A stretch of DNA of 64,000 bases from an uncultured Fluviicola sp. (GTDB lineage Bacteria > Bacteroidota > Bacteroidia > Flavobacteriales > Crocinitomicaceae). A program made the position numbers and the translations under genes. Below, in pieces: positions 8,075 through 16,423 of the stretch (within the stretch, counting starts at the first letter, position 1; every line of letters starts with the position of its first letter). Under the pieces are notes generated by a model. That model had not been told where the DNA came from. It was given only the letters and a program-made list of their open reading frames with translations, and made no database searches. The DNA lies in assembly GCF_946478805.1 (NCBI RefSeq), contig NZ_CAMLDC010000020.1, forward strand, positions 1 to 64,000. Direction: 5' to 3'.

Positions 8075-8824
8075 TTACAAACTTTCTAAAATTTGGAAAA
8101 AAATGTCGCGTTTTGCGGGAGATAACGGTACCTCGGAACCATCTTTCATAACAACTGCCCCTCCATTTCCTTTGTCGTATCTGTCTACGAAATTCAAGTT
8201 GATCAGGTGCGATTGTTGAACACGTAAAAAGTTATGTCCTGACAGTAAAGTCTCATAATCCTTCAAGGTTCTCGAAACCAAAATCTTTTTCCCCTCTGTA
8301 AGGAAGAAGGAAGTATAGTTCCGGTCAGCCTCACAACGGATGATATGATCCAGATCCACTACGTGAACGCTTTCCTGTGTTTTCAAGACCAATCTGCGTT
8401 TTTGATTCGGTTGGATATTGTTCTGTAATGCCTCAAATTGCGGCTCTTGCTTCTTATCGGCATCCTTGATCGATTCCAAAGCGCGTTCCAGTGCTGCTTT
8501 CAATTCTTCCGGATCAACCGGTTTCAAGATATAATCCAGTGCAGAGAACTTAATCGCTTTAATTGCGAATTCCTCGTGCGCTGTTATAAAAATAACTTCG
8601 AAGTTTTTTTCCGGAACTGATTTCAATAAATCGAATCCCGTTCCATCCGGCATTTGGATATCCAGGAATACCAGGTCCGGTTTGATTTCTTTTATGGCAG
8701 CTAATCCAGATTGCACGTTTTCGCCAACCGGAAATGTTTGAATGTCCAAATCGAATGATTCGATCATTTTAGCAATCAATTCACGCGTTCTTTGCTCATC
8801 ATCAATGATTAATACTTTTTTCAT
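8075..8824 (-). CDS. LytTR-family response regulator
   Basis: The 249-residue protein has a CheY-like receiver (residues 1-125) with the acidic pair IIDDE, the phospho-acceptor Asp at about 55 in FLDIQMPDG, the conserved T (FITAHEE) and K (YILKPVD), followed by a linker and a C-terminal LytTR DNA-binding domain (about 145-245: CEADRNYTSFFL, ILVSRTLKDYE, FLRVQQSHLINLNFV). The histidine kinase gene upstream on the same strand (8995-11193) is the evident partner, although 170 bases with an inverted repeat separate them. Such pairs usually control local target genes by binding paired direct repeats; no target is evident here. Confidence 0.95.
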   Translation of the reverse strand: MKKVLIIDDEQRTRELIAKMIESFDLDIQTFPVGENVQSGLAAIKEIKPDLVFLDIQMPDGTGFDLLKSVPEKNFEVIFITAHEEFAIKAIKFSALDYILKPVDPEELKAALERALESIKDADKKQEPQFEALQNNIQPNQKRRLVLKTQESVHVVDLDHIIRCEADRNYTSFFLTEGKKILVSRTLKDYETLLSGHNFLRVQQSHLINLNFVDRYDKGNGGAVVMKDGSEVPLSPAKRDIFFQILESL

Positions 8825-8894
8825 GGTTTGTTGATGGATTTTCCCGAAAGATAAAAATTTATACCCATTAAACGCTTTAGGCAGAAGTTTATTC

Positions 8895-8999
8895 TAATTG
8901 AAAATGTAGAATTGAGAATTGAAAAGAAGAAAACGGCAATCTTACAGCAAAAGCTAACTCTAAAGCTTATCAATTTTACATTTTCAATTCTCAATTATC
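8895..8999. repeat. Interspersed inverted repeat, copy 1
   Basis: AATTGAAAATGTAGAATTGAGAATTG-type sequence on the left is mirrored by CAATTTTACATTTTCAATTCTCAATT on the right around a less conserved core. A second copy with the same arms is at 53771-53878. The right arm touches the stop codon of the histidine kinase gene. Confidence 0.7.
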
Positions 9000-11193
9000 C
9001 GTTTCCTCCCTCCGTTTTGAATGGAAGGTAGATATTCACGAGTGTTCCTGTTTCCTGGAGTTTATCGTAATCCTCCATTTCCATCCTTCCCAAAATCTTG
9101 TATTTATAACTCAGGTTATTGATGCGGTCCTGGGTAATCTTCATCGCCATACTTTTATGTTCCGCACTTTTCTTATTGTTTTTGGATCCTTTTCTGCCAA
9201 TCCCATTGTCTTCGATCATCACGTGAAGCATTTCTTCGTCTTTCGTGAACCGCACATGGATAAACCCACCTTCAATGGTATGTAACTGACCATGTTCAAT
9301 GGCATTTTCAATAAATGGTTGCGTGATCATCGGGGGAATAATGACTTCCTGTTCCAACAATTGCTCATTTACACTCACCTCGTATTCAAACCGGTCACCA
9401 AATCGCAGTTTCTGCGTTTCCAGGTACTTGTTCAGAATGTCAATTTCCGTAGCCAATGGAATAAACTCCTTGGAGGAATTTTCCAGGATCAGGCGCATCA
9501 ATTTTGAAAAGTTGATCAGGAATTTAGTGGAGTTCTTGGTGTCATTCTCATAAATGTAACTTTGAATAACGGACATCGCATTGAATACGAAATGCGGGTT
9601 CATCTGTGAGCGCAGCAAGGTCTGGTTCATTTCTGCTTCGCGCTGCAGTTGACGGATATTCCGCTGTTTCCAACGATTGTAAAGAATGAAGGCAGCCAGT
9701 GCCAAAACCACCAGGAATCCGATGATGATGTACATCTGGAAAATGTTCCGGAGTTCTGTGTTTTCTTTCTGTTTCCGCTGCAACTCGATGGAATCCGCCT
9801 GGATGGCGATCAGGCGTTCGCGTTGTTCGGAACGGTACAATTCGGATAATTCCGCAATTTTCGCACTTACCTCTACAATCCGCGCACTGTCCGAATAATC
9901 CGAATACATATCCAAATACTGATAGGCCAACTTCATGTTTCCCGTCTTTTTGTAAACGTCAGCTATTTCTTTATAGGAAGGATAAATTCCCCCGATGTAC
10001 CCGTATTGGGATCGGATATCAATGGAACGGTTCAAATAATTGAGCGCATTTTTGTACTTCCCTTGTTCGGCAAAAACAGTTCCTACCAAATGGTAAACCG
10101 CAGCAATCTCCGACCTGTTCGAAGCGGATTCAAAGTAAACCAAAGCCATGTTGTAATAGCGTAAAGCCTCGTTGTACTTCTGTTGTTCGTTAAATGCATT
10201 CCCCAGGTACTTGTGTGCAAGACCCAAACCATCCTGGTCGTTGTTTGCCTGAAGTGTACGGATAGCTTTTTTCAGATCCTCAATGGCTCCCTTGTAGTCC
10301 TTTTTGGTCATCTTCACCAGACCTATATCAATATCCGCTAATCCAACCAGGCGTGTATCCTGGATTTTCAATGCGGTTTCACGCGATTGTGCGAAGAAAT
10401 TATTCGCGTTTTCAAAATTGAAGATCTGGTATTGGGATTCACCGATCTCTCTTTGGTATTGTGCTATTTGAGGATAATCATTGGCTTCTTTCGCCAATTG
10501 AAGCGCAATGAAATTCTTGGAAACGGCTAATTCCACCTGGCCAAAAAAGCTGTAAATGGTAGATTGCATGTTTACACACTTCGCCGTTAACGGTTTGTCT
10601 GCGGAGCGCCGGGCATACTGAATAGCTGTTTCGGCAAATTCCAAAGAGGCATCCCGTTTGTTCTGCTCCATATTGAGCTTCGCCAATAAACGATTCGTCT
10701 CTGCGATCAAGGCGTAACTTCTCACGCGCTTTGAAAAACGCAGGGCTTCTTTCAGGTAAATATCCGCTTGCTCAAATTCGCGATAAGCGATGTGGTATTC
10801 AGCCAATAAATGAAAGATGTTCACCTGGTTCAGCCTTGAATCCGTGCGCGACAAATAGGGTTGCAACTGAAGGATTTTAGCGTAATAAGCCGTCTTGTTC
10901 CCCAGAAGTGCTTCAATGCGCAAGTCGAAAATCAAAGCCTGCAATTTCGCAGAATCGGATTCCGTTCTGCTTGCATCAATGATCGCATACCGGATTGAAT
11001 CTGCCTTTTGGACATTATTCAACTGATAGAACTTACCAAGTGCTACCTGGCGCCAAAATTTCTTGGTATTGTCTTTTTCCGTGAAGTATGCTTTCCGATA
11101 ACTCGCTTCATCTCCATTACCCGCAAAAGCTCTATTTGAAAAGACAACAAAGCAAACGAGAAGCAACGAAAAGGAGAGAAAACATCGAAACAT
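8995..11193 (-). CDS. TPR-containing sensor histidine kinase, LytS/YehU type
   Basis: The 732-residue protein starts with a signal-type hydrophobic segment (SFSLLLVCFVVFSNRAFAG), has a periplasmic region of tetratricopeptide repeats (about 100-460; e.g. LAHKYLGNAFNEQQKYNEAL, AVYHLVGTVFAEQGKYKNAL), one membrane helix near 480-505 (MYIIIGFLVVLALAAFILY), a coiled coil, and the His_kinase domain with the phospho-acceptor in RSQMNPHFVFNAM (His about 535), then an HATPase with N-box FIENAIEHG and G-box DNGIGRKG. This is the usual Bacteroidota form that pairs with LytTR regulators, here the gene at 8075-8824. The TPR region probably senses a protein or peptide partner; the ligand is unknown. Confidence 0.94.
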   Translation of the reverse strand: MFRCFLSFSLLLVCFVVFSNRAFAGNGDEASYRKAYFTEKDNTKKFWRQVALGKFYQLNNVQKADSIRYAIIDASRTESDSAKLQALIFDLRIEALLGNKTAYYAKILQLQPYLSRTDSRLNQVNIFHLLAEYHIAYREFEQADIYLKEALRFSKRVRSYALIAETNRLLAKLNMEQNKRDASLEFAETAIQYARRSADKPLTAKCVNMQSTIYSFFGQVELAVSKNFIALQLAKEANDYPQIAQYQREIGESQYQIFNFENANNFFAQSRETALKIQDTRLVGLADIDIGLVKMTKKDYKGAIEDLKKAIRTLQANNDQDGLGLAHKYLGNAFNEQQKYNEALRYYNMALVYFESASNRSEIAAVYHLVGTVFAEQGKYKNALNYLNRSIDIRSQYGYIGGIYPSYKEIADVYKKTGNMKLAYQYLDMYSDYSDSARIVEVSAKIAELSELYRSEQRERLIAIQADSIELQRKQKENTELRNIFQMYIIIGFLVVLALAAFILYNRWKQRNIRQLQREAEMNQTLLRSQMNPHFVFNAMSVIQSYIYENDTKNSTKFLINFSKLMRLILENSSKEFIPLATEIDILNKYLETQKLRFGDRFEYEVSVNEQLLEQEVIIPPMITQPFIENAIEHGQLHTIEGGFIHVRFTKDEEMLHVMIEDNGIGRKGSKNNKKSAEHKSMAMKITQDRINNLSYKYKILGRMEMEDYDKLQETGTLVNIYLPFKTEGGNG

Positions 11194-11296
11194 GGATTAA
11201 AAATAGTTTTTTTCACATAGAAAAGATTCTCTTCCGCGATAGAAACACAAAAAAGAATCAAATCAAGTTAAAAACCATTGGATGTTACGAGCCGGA

Positions 11297-11512
11297 TTAT
11301 CCTCCGTAAGCTTCACAGCCTCCGTGTCTTCTTCCTTTTGATTTCTTTTTCTTTTTCGGACGAAAATTGTTACTTGCTTCAGTTGAAGAAGCAGCTTTCA
11401 TTCCAAGAGTAACTTCTTGTTGTTTAACAACTTGTTCTGCAGCATTTACAGAACCTGCAGCTCCAAAAAGGAAACTAACTGCGAAAAGAGCGGGGAAAAT
11501 ACGGAGAGTCAT
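11297..11512 (-). CDS. Small secreted basic protein (71 aa)
   Basis: The product begins with a good signal peptide (MTLRIFPALFAVSFLFGAAG, cleavage likely near VNA-AEQ) and has a mature part of about 45 residues ending in a lysine/arginine cluster (RPKKKKKSKGRRHGG) and the tail CEAYGG. The single Cys near the end and the Gly-rich tail are unusual. It sits alone between the histidine kinase and leuS, on the kinase strand, 103 bases upstream of the kinase start. Signal peptide, composition and codon use support a real gene. No family recognised; function unknown. Confidence 0.72.
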   Translation of the reverse strand: MTLRIFPALFAVSFLFGAAGSVNAAEQVVKQQEVTLGMKAASSTEASNNFRPKKKKKSKGRRHGGCEAYGG

Positions 11513-11618
11513 AAGCCTAATTTTTGACTAAATAACACTAAAAAAAGAATTGGTTACAGTCATTTATTATGACATGCGGATAAAAATGTGTGAATGGCGA
11601 TAACTAGCTCTATTTTGG

Positions 11619-11626
11619 TATCTTTG
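11619..11626 (+). promoter_or_regulatory. Bacteroidota -7 box (TATCTTTG) for leuS
   Basis: TATCTTTG fits TAnnTTTG and ends 25 bases before the leuS ATG at 11652. A TTTTGG lies directly upstream, but not at the usual -33 spacing. Confidence 0.5.
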
Positions 11627-11651
11627 CCGCACTTTTTAGCTAAGTAAAAGC

Positions 11652-14594
11652 ATGGAATACAATTTTATCGATATCGAGCGCAAGTGGCGCAAACATTGGG
11701 CAGATCATAAAACATTCGCCGCAGAAGACAACAGTACCAAACCAAAATACTACGTGTTGGATATGTTCCCGTACCCATCCGGGGCAGGTTTGCACGTAGG
11801 TCACCCGCTCGGTTACATCGCTTCCGATATCTATGCCCGTTACAAACGCTTGAGAGGTTACAACGTATTGCATCCGATGGGTTACGATTCATTCGGCCTC
11901 CCTGCGGAGCAGTATGCGATTCAGACAGGGCAACATCCTGCAATTACGACAGAACAGAATATTGCGCGTTACCGCGACCAATTGGATAAGATCGGGTTTT
12001 CATTCGATTGGGACAGGGAAGTTCGCACCTCATCCCCGGAATATTACAAATGGACACAATGGATCTTCAAACAGATCTTCAATTCGTGGTATAACACCAA
12101 AACGGATAAGGCAGAATCTATCGATTTGTTAATTGCCGAGTTTGAAAAAAACGGAAATTCAGACGTGAAAGCCGTTAGTGATTTTGCTAATTTGTTTACA
12201 GCTGAAGAATGGAAGAAGTTCTCTGAAAAAGAACAATCCGATATTTTAATGGAATACCGTTTGGCTTACCTGGCTGATTCGTGGGTGAATTGGTGCCCGG
12301 CTTTGGGAACGGTACTCGCCAACGACGAGGTCATCAACGGACTTTCCGAACGCGGTGGACACCCGGTGGAACAAAAACTGATGCGCCAGTGGTCAATGCG
12401 GATCAAAGCATACGCTGAACGCCTGATTACAGGTTTGGATACGGTTGACTGGACGGATGCAATCAAGGACATGCAGCGAAACTGGATCGGGAAATCGGTT
12501 GGAGCTTCGGTGAAATTTAAGGTTGACGGATCATTTCCCCCTTCGGAGGGGGACAAAGGGGGAGGACAAGCGGATCGTGACATCGAAGTTTTCACCACCC
12601 GCCCGGATACTATTTTCGGGGTTTCATTCATGGTTTTGGCACCCGAACATCCCTTGGTGGATGAAATCACCACTGCTGAATACAAAGACGCAATAGAAGC
12701 ATATAAAACGGCTGCTTCCCTGAAATCGGAGCGCGACCGGCAAGCTGACGTAAAAAATATTACGGGCCAGTTTACCGGAGCATACGCTATTCACCCGTTC
12801 TCGGGAGAGAAAATCCCGGTTTGGATCGGGGATTACGTTTTGGCTTCCTACGGAACAGGTGCCGTGATGGCCGTTCCTTGTGGCGATCAGCGCGACTGGG
12901 ATTTTGCGAAGCATTTCAATATTCCGATTAAGAACATTTTTGAGAATGTAGATATTTCCGAAGCGGCTTACTCTGAAAAAGAAGGAACCATTGCCGATTC
13001 GGATTTCCTGAGCGGACTGCCGATCAAAAAAGCGATGGCAGTTGCAATTGCGAAAATTGAAGAACAAGGGCTTGGTTTAGGAAAAACAAACTATCGCCTG
13101 CGCGATGCGATTTTCTCGCGTCAGCGCTATTGGGGCGAGCCTTTCCCGGTTTATTATAAGAACGACATTCCGTATTTGGTTGACGATGCACATTTGCCGA
13201 TCGAATTACCGGAAGTGGATAAATATTTGCCAACAGAAGACGGTGAACCGCCATTGGCGCGTGCAGAAAAAAGTGCCTGGAAATACTCCGAAGGCGACCG
13301 CATGGAATACAACACCATGCCGGGTTGGGCCGGAAGTTCGTTCTACTTCCTGCGCTACATGGATCCGCACAATACACACGAATTCGTTTCGAAAGAAAAA
13401 GCGGATTACTGGAACCAAGTGGATCTGTATATCGGAGGTTCGGAACACGCAACAGGTCACTTGTTGTACTCGCGTTTCTGGTGTAAATTCCTGTATGATA
13501 TGGGATACATTTCCTTTGATGAGCCATTCAAGAAGATGATCAATCAAGGGATGATTTTGGGAAGAGGGAATTTTATGCATTACGTCCATCATGGGGTACT
13601 TGTTTCAATTGAAACGGGTGAAAGGTTGATGCAAAAGTCTCCAACGATATATGTTTCATATGACATGATTGAAAGTTATACTGAACAAGATTATCTTAGC
13701 GATCTGTCGAAAATTAATCCAGATTTTACTTCAATTCCATTTCCTGAAAAATCAATGAGTTTTATTCCTTCGAGAGTAAATATTCAATTTGTCGATAATG
13801 ATATTTTAGACATCAATAAATATCTAAGTGAATGGAATTACGGAAATACTAACCCACATTTTATTAAAAATGAAAATGGGCAGTTTGTTTGTAGCTATGA
13901 AGTTGAAAAAATGTCCAAATCCAAGTTCAATGTGCAGACTCCGGATGAGTTGGTAGAGAAATTCGGTGCAGACACCTTGCGCATGTACGAAATGTTCTTA
14001 GGTCCTTTGGAGCAAACGAAGCCTTGGGACACGAAAGGGATTTCGGGAGTGCACAACTTCCTGCGCAAATTGTGGCGTTTGTTCTACAACGAAGGTCAAC
14101 TGATCGTAACGGATGCGCCTGCTAGCAAGGAATCGCTGAAGACTTTGCATAAGACCATCAAGAAAGTGGAAGACGATTTGGAGCGTTACTCGTTCAATAC
14201 AAATGTTTCCAACCTAATGATCTGTGTGAATGAACTGACGGACCAAAAATGCCATTCGAAGGAAGTGTTGGAACAAGTGGTGATTCTCTTGGCTCCTTAC
14301 GCTCCGCATGCTGCAGAAGAATTGTGGTCAGAAGCATTGGGTCACAAGGCCGGAACGGTTTCAACGGCAAAATTCCCGGTATTCAACCCGGACATGTTGG
14401 TGGAAGCAAATGTTTCCTACCCTGTATCGTTCAATGGAAAGATGCGCATGAAAGTGGATCTGCCGACAGCATTCTCCGCAAAAGAAGTGGAAGAAGCGGT
14501 TTTGGCGATGCCTGAAGCACAAAAATGGTTGGAAGGGAAAGCTCCGAAAAAAGTGATTGTGGTTCCAGGGAAGATTGTGAATATGGTGGTTTAA
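11652..14594 (+). CDS. leuS: Leucyl-tRNA synthetase
   Basis: LeuRS charges tRNA-Leu; class Ia. The 980-residue protein shows the start EYNFIDIERKWRKHW, a HIGH-like HVGHPLGY (about residues 49-56), the CP1 editing domain with TTRPDTIFGVSFM and the later GTGAVMAVPCGDQRD, the WAGSSFYFLRYMDP segment, and KMSKSKFN at about 754. It is longer than proteobacterial enzymes because of a roughly 110-residue insert before KMSKS (about 640-750), a feature I know from Bacteroidota LeuRS. Two oddities: a G/C palindrome encoding FPPSEGDKGGGQ is inserted in frame in the editing domain (12536-12571), and the KMSKS-side insert is clearly AT-richer than the rest. A terminator follows at 14618. Confidence 0.97.
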   Translation: MEYNFIDIERKWRKHWADHKTFAAEDNSTKPKYYVLDMFPYPSGAGLHVGHPLGYIASDIYARYKRLRGYNVLHPMGYDSFGLPAEQYAIQTGQHPAITTEQNIARYRDQLDKIGFSFDWDREVRTSSPEYYKWTQWIFKQIFNSWYNTKTDKAESIDLLIAEFEKNGNSDVKAVSDFANLFTAEEWKKFSEKEQSDILMEYRLAYLADSWVNWCPALGTVLANDEVINGLSERGGHPVEQKLMRQWSMRIKAYAERLITGLDTVDWTDAIKDMQRNWIGKSVGASVKFKVDGSFPPSEGDKGGGQADRDIEVFTTRPDTIFGVSFMVLAPEHPLVDEITTAEYKDAIEAYKTAASLKSERDRQADVKNITGQFTGAYAIHPFSGEKIPVWIGDYVLASYGTGAVMAVPCGDQRDWDFAKHFNIPIKNIFENVDISEAAYSEKEGTIADSDFLSGLPIKKAMAVAIAKIEEQGLGLGKTNYRLRDAIFSRQRYWGEPFPVYYKNDIPYLVDDAHLPIELPEVDKYLPTEDGEPPLARAEKSAWKYSEGDRMEYNTMPGWAGSSFYFLRYMDPHNTHEFVSKEKADYWNQVDLYIGGSEHATGHLLYSRFWCKFLYDMGYISFDEPFKKMINQGMILGRGNFMHYVHHGVLVSIETGERLMQKSPTIYVSYDMIESYTEQDYLSDLSKINPDFTSIPFPEKSMSFIPSRVNIQFVDNDILDINKYLSEWNYGNTNPHFIKNENGQFVCSYEVEKMSKSKFNVQTPDELVEKFGADTLRMYEMFLGPLEQTKPWDTKGISGVHNFLRKLWRLFYNEGQLIVTDAPASKESLKTLHKTIKKVEDDLERYSFNTNVSNLMICVNELTDQKCHSKEVLEQVVILLAPYAPHAAEELWSEALGHKAGTVSTAKFPVFNPDMLVEANVSYPVSFNGKMRMKVDLPTAFSAKEVEEAVLAMPEAQKWLEGKAPKKVIVVPGKIVNMVV
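12536..12571 (+). repeat. G/C palindromic repeat inserted in frame in leuS
   Basis: CCCCCTTCGGAGGGGG (six-pair stem with a TCGG loop) followed by ACAAAGGGGGAGG interrupts the editing domain of leuS between VDGS and the conserved IEVFTTRPDT. The motif of opposing C and G runs around CTTCGG / GACAAAGGGGG is like the short intergenic repeats common in flavobacterial genomes; here it keeps the frame and is translated as FPPSEGDKGGG. Confidence 0.65.
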
Positions 14595-14617
14595 CCTTTT
14601 AGGAGGAACATAAATGG

Positions 14618-14651
14618 AACGTGGGACGATAAATCATCTCACGTTTTTCTT
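14618..14651 (+). terminator. Terminator of leuS
   Basis: AACGTGGGACGAT pairs with ATCATCTCACGTT (one mismatch, one G-T) around a two-to-four base loop, followed by TTTCTTTT. It lies 24 bases after the leuS stop and its T tail merges into the direct repeat at 14642. Confidence 0.85.
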
Positions 14652-14708
14652 TTCCCACAAATACACAAATTTTAAAGGGCGCTTACCAGTCGCCCTGTTC
14701 TGTTGAAT
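14642..14708 (+). repeat. Direct repeat, copy A, before the 14736 membrane gene
   Basis: A 67-base sequence beginning CGTTTTTCTTTTCCCACAAA and ending CGCCCTGTTCTGTTGAAT recurs at 15155-15220 with a few changes and one indel. The pair brackets the gene at 14736-15146. Shortened relatives appear at 15692-15716 (inverted) and 17655-17695. Confidence 0.8.
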
Positions 14709-14735
14709 GAATCAGGATTATTGAGCTGAGAAATT

Positions 14736-15146
14736 ATGAATGATACTAGATCCAAAAAAGAGCCATTTAATCCTGAAGAGAGTTTTGATTCTCTGTCTTT
14801 TAAGAATAAATTGCTGCTGTTGAATGTTTTTGAGCATCACACGTTCAGAAGTACCTCCGGGTATCTTTTTCCTATTCAGGTATTATTCATGATTCTAACT
14901 TGTCCCATCTTAAGGAGAATGCCTGTATTCCTAATCCTTGTAATCATTTTAATTTTTATCCATCAATTCTATTTTCAAAGAAAACTAGTCGATTATGCAA
15001 CAAGATTTAAGGAGAAAAACGGATTGCTTGTATTGAATTTTAAAAATTCCTACGCATATCTGCATGAAGTTAAATTGACCTATTTTATCCTCTATTATAT
15101 AATAATGGCTCCAATTATTGCTTTCTTTTTGTGGCTTCTAATATAA
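14736..15146 (+). CDS. Hypothetical membrane protein (136 aa)
   Basis: The 136-residue product has a hydrophilic N-terminus (NDTRSKKEPFNPEESFDSLS), two or more closely spaced hydrophobic segments (FPIQVLFMILTCPILRR, VFLILVIILIFIHQFYFQ) and a C-terminal helix (YFILYYIIMAPIIAFFLWLL). It has no recognisable domain. The gene is AT-richer than its neighbours and lies exactly between two copies of a 67-base direct repeat, which suggests that it arrived or was duplicated as a unit. No Shine-Dalgarno or clean -7 box decides the start; the ATG at 14736 is the first in frame. Confidence 0.68.
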   Translation: MNDTRSKKEPFNPEESFDSLSFKNKLLLLNVFEHHTFRSTSGYLFPIQVLFMILTCPILRRMPVFLILVIILIFIHQFYFQRKLVDYATRFKEKNGLLVLNFKNSYAYLHEVKLTYFILYYIIMAPIIAFFLWLLI

Positions 15147-15154
15147 GACGCGCG

Positions 15155-15220
15155 CGTTTTTCTTTTCCTGCAAATGCGCAAATTTTAAAGGTGCTTACCA
15201 GTCGCCCTGTTCTGTTGAAT
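15155..15220 (+). repeat. Direct repeat, copy B, after the 14736 membrane gene
   Basis: Second copy of the repeat at 14642-14708, starting CGTTTTTCTTTTCCTGCAAA and ending GTCGCCCTGTTCTGTTGAAT. It is preceded by a short self-complementary ACGCGCGCGT and a T run that could act as terminator for the membrane gene. Confidence 0.8.
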
Positions 15221-15269
15221 AAAATTATTTAAGTTGCTTTCAATGATCCTTTTCATTAACTTAAGTAGA

Positions 15270-15653
15270 ATGGAACACTATTTACTGAAAGAAGAATGTT
15301 ATCAGATTATCGGATCTTGTATGGAGGTTCATTCTGAACTGGGATTTGGGTTTTCGGAGATCGTCTACAAGGATGCTTTGGAATATGAGTTCAAAAAAAA
15401 CGGAATTCCTTTTGCCCGTGAAGTGAAATACCGGGTGAAATACAAAGACACCACTCTCCCACACCAATTCTGCGCGGATTTTGTCGTTTTCGATACAATC
15501 ATTTTGGAAGTGAAAGCAGTTTCTGATTTATGTAATGAACATTTCGAACAAACCATTAATTACCTGGCTGTTTCCGGAATGGAAGTCGGAGTATTAGTGA
15601 ATTTCAGAAAATCGAAGCTACAGTATAAGAGAGTCATTTTATCAGAACGATAA
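15270..15653 (+). CDS. GxxExxY family protein
   Basis: The GxxExxY signature is visible as GFGFSEIVYKDALEYE, followed by the PD-(D/E)XK-like core: FCADFVVFDTIILEVKAVS, where D and E-x-K are the expected metal and catalytic positions, and the tail NYLAVSGMEVGVLVNF. This family is widespread in Bacteroidota, often in many copies per genome, and its function is not established; a nuclease-like fold is inferred. I chose ATG at 15270 (MEHYLLKEECYQ, 127 residues) since family members start close to that point; an upstream ATG at 15234 would add MLSMILFINLSR, which looks like intergenic sequence. Confidence 0.88.
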   Translation: MEHYLLKEECYQIIGSCMEVHSELGFGFSEIVYKDALEYEFKKNGIPFAREVKYRVKYKDTTLPHQFCADFVVFDTIILEVKAVSDLCNEHFEQTINYLAVSGMEVGVLVNFRKSKLQYKRVILSER

Positions 15654-15691
15654 TTTTAACCTTCCAACAGCGAGAACGGTAGGCTCGCCTA

Positions 15692-15716
15692 TAATTTGTG
15701 CATTTGCGGGAAAAAA
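15692..15716 (-). repeat. Partial inverted copy of the 14642 repeat
   Basis: Read on the minus strand this gives TTTTTTCCCGCAAATGCACAAATT, matching the CTTTTCCCACAAATACACAAATT core of the repeats at 14642 and 15155. It directly follows the dps terminator. Confidence 0.5.
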
Positions 15717-15742
15717 TGTTGGTGCATCGAGATGCACCAACA
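15711..15742 (-). terminator. Terminator of dps
   Basis: A perfect stem TGTTGGTGCAT / ATGCACCAACA around CGAG, followed on the minus strand by TTTTTT, begins eight bases after the dps stop. Confidence 0.92.
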
Positions 15743-15749
15743 CAGATTA

Positions 15750-16226
15750 TTAATCTTTAAAATACTTCCGCAGTTTCCACGCCATTTTTTCGTGCTTTTG
15801 CATCAGCGCAGTTAAAAAATCAGACGTTCCCATGTCGCTGTATTTTTTGTCGGAGTCGTCGACACCTTTGCGCAGAGCCCGCACGATCTTCTCGTGGTCG
15901 CCCACCAATTCTTTCAACATTCCCTGAATGTCGGGTACTTTTCCGGGTGTTTCTTTCAGTTGGGATGCCGAAGCAAACTCCGAAGTTGTTCCGATAGCCA
16001 CACCTCCCAAAGTGCTGATACGCTCTGCGACCTCGTCTATACCAATGGCAACTTCCGTATACTGCGCCTCAAAAAGCAGGTGAAGTTCCATGAAATTGTC
16101 ACCTGATAAATTCCAATGGAATTTTCTTAGCTTGATGTATAAAATACTTCCATCTGCCAATACCTTGTTTAAAAGTTCATGGATCCCTTTTAAATTTTTG
16201 TCTGTTATACCAATGTCCAGTTTCAT
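15750..16226 (-). CDS. dps: Dps-family ferritin-like protein
   Basis: Dps proteins form dodecameric shells that oxidise and store iron and protect DNA under stress. The 158-residue product has the ferroxidase ligands of the family: the His in LRKFHWNLSGDNFMELHLLF, and the Asp/Glu in YTEVAIGIDEVAERI. The four-helix pattern and normal length fit; no long Lys-rich N-terminal DNA-binding tail is present (it begins MKLDIGITDKNLKGI), so DNA binding may be weak. It is monocistronic, convergent with the GxxExxY gene, and ends in a strong terminator. Confidence 0.93.
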   Translation of the reverse strand: MKLDIGITDKNLKGIHELLNKVLADGSILYIKLRKFHWNLSGDNFMELHLLFEAQYTEVAIGIDEVAERISTLGGVAIGTTSEFASASQLKETPGKVPDIQGMLKELVGDHEKIVRALRKGVDDSDKKYSDMGTSDFLTALMQKHEKMAWKLRKYFKD

Positions 16227-16423
16227 ACTATTTGTTTTTTGTTAGCAAATCATTCTTTAGGTGAAGCGGGAGGAGTAACAAATGTGAATCACTCAACCAA
16301 CAATTTACAACTAATTGCCCTGGGATTTCCGGTACTTACCATAAATTTCGTTAAAATCCGATCACCGTATCTTTCTTAAAATAGAAAGACTTAACTTATT
16401 GAAGGAATTTCAATGGTCGTTGT

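Noticed and set aside
11043..11261. Open frame overlapping the 5' end of the histidine kinase.
   Set aside because: It is in another frame of the kinase signal-peptide region and has no start signals of its own.
12266..12685. Open frame antisense to leuS, with several others at 12624, 13024 and 13206.
   Set aside because: Shadows of a highly conserved gene; no motif, signal peptide or plausible start context.
13561..13915. The AT-rich block in leuS as an inserted mobile element or intein.
   Set aside because: No intein ends, splice motifs, terminal repeats or target duplication; an insert at this place is a known Bacteroidota LeuRS trait.
15234..15269. Longer start of the GxxExxY protein at 15234.
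   Set aside because: The extra twelve residues are not found in the usual start of the family; the second ATG gives the expected length.
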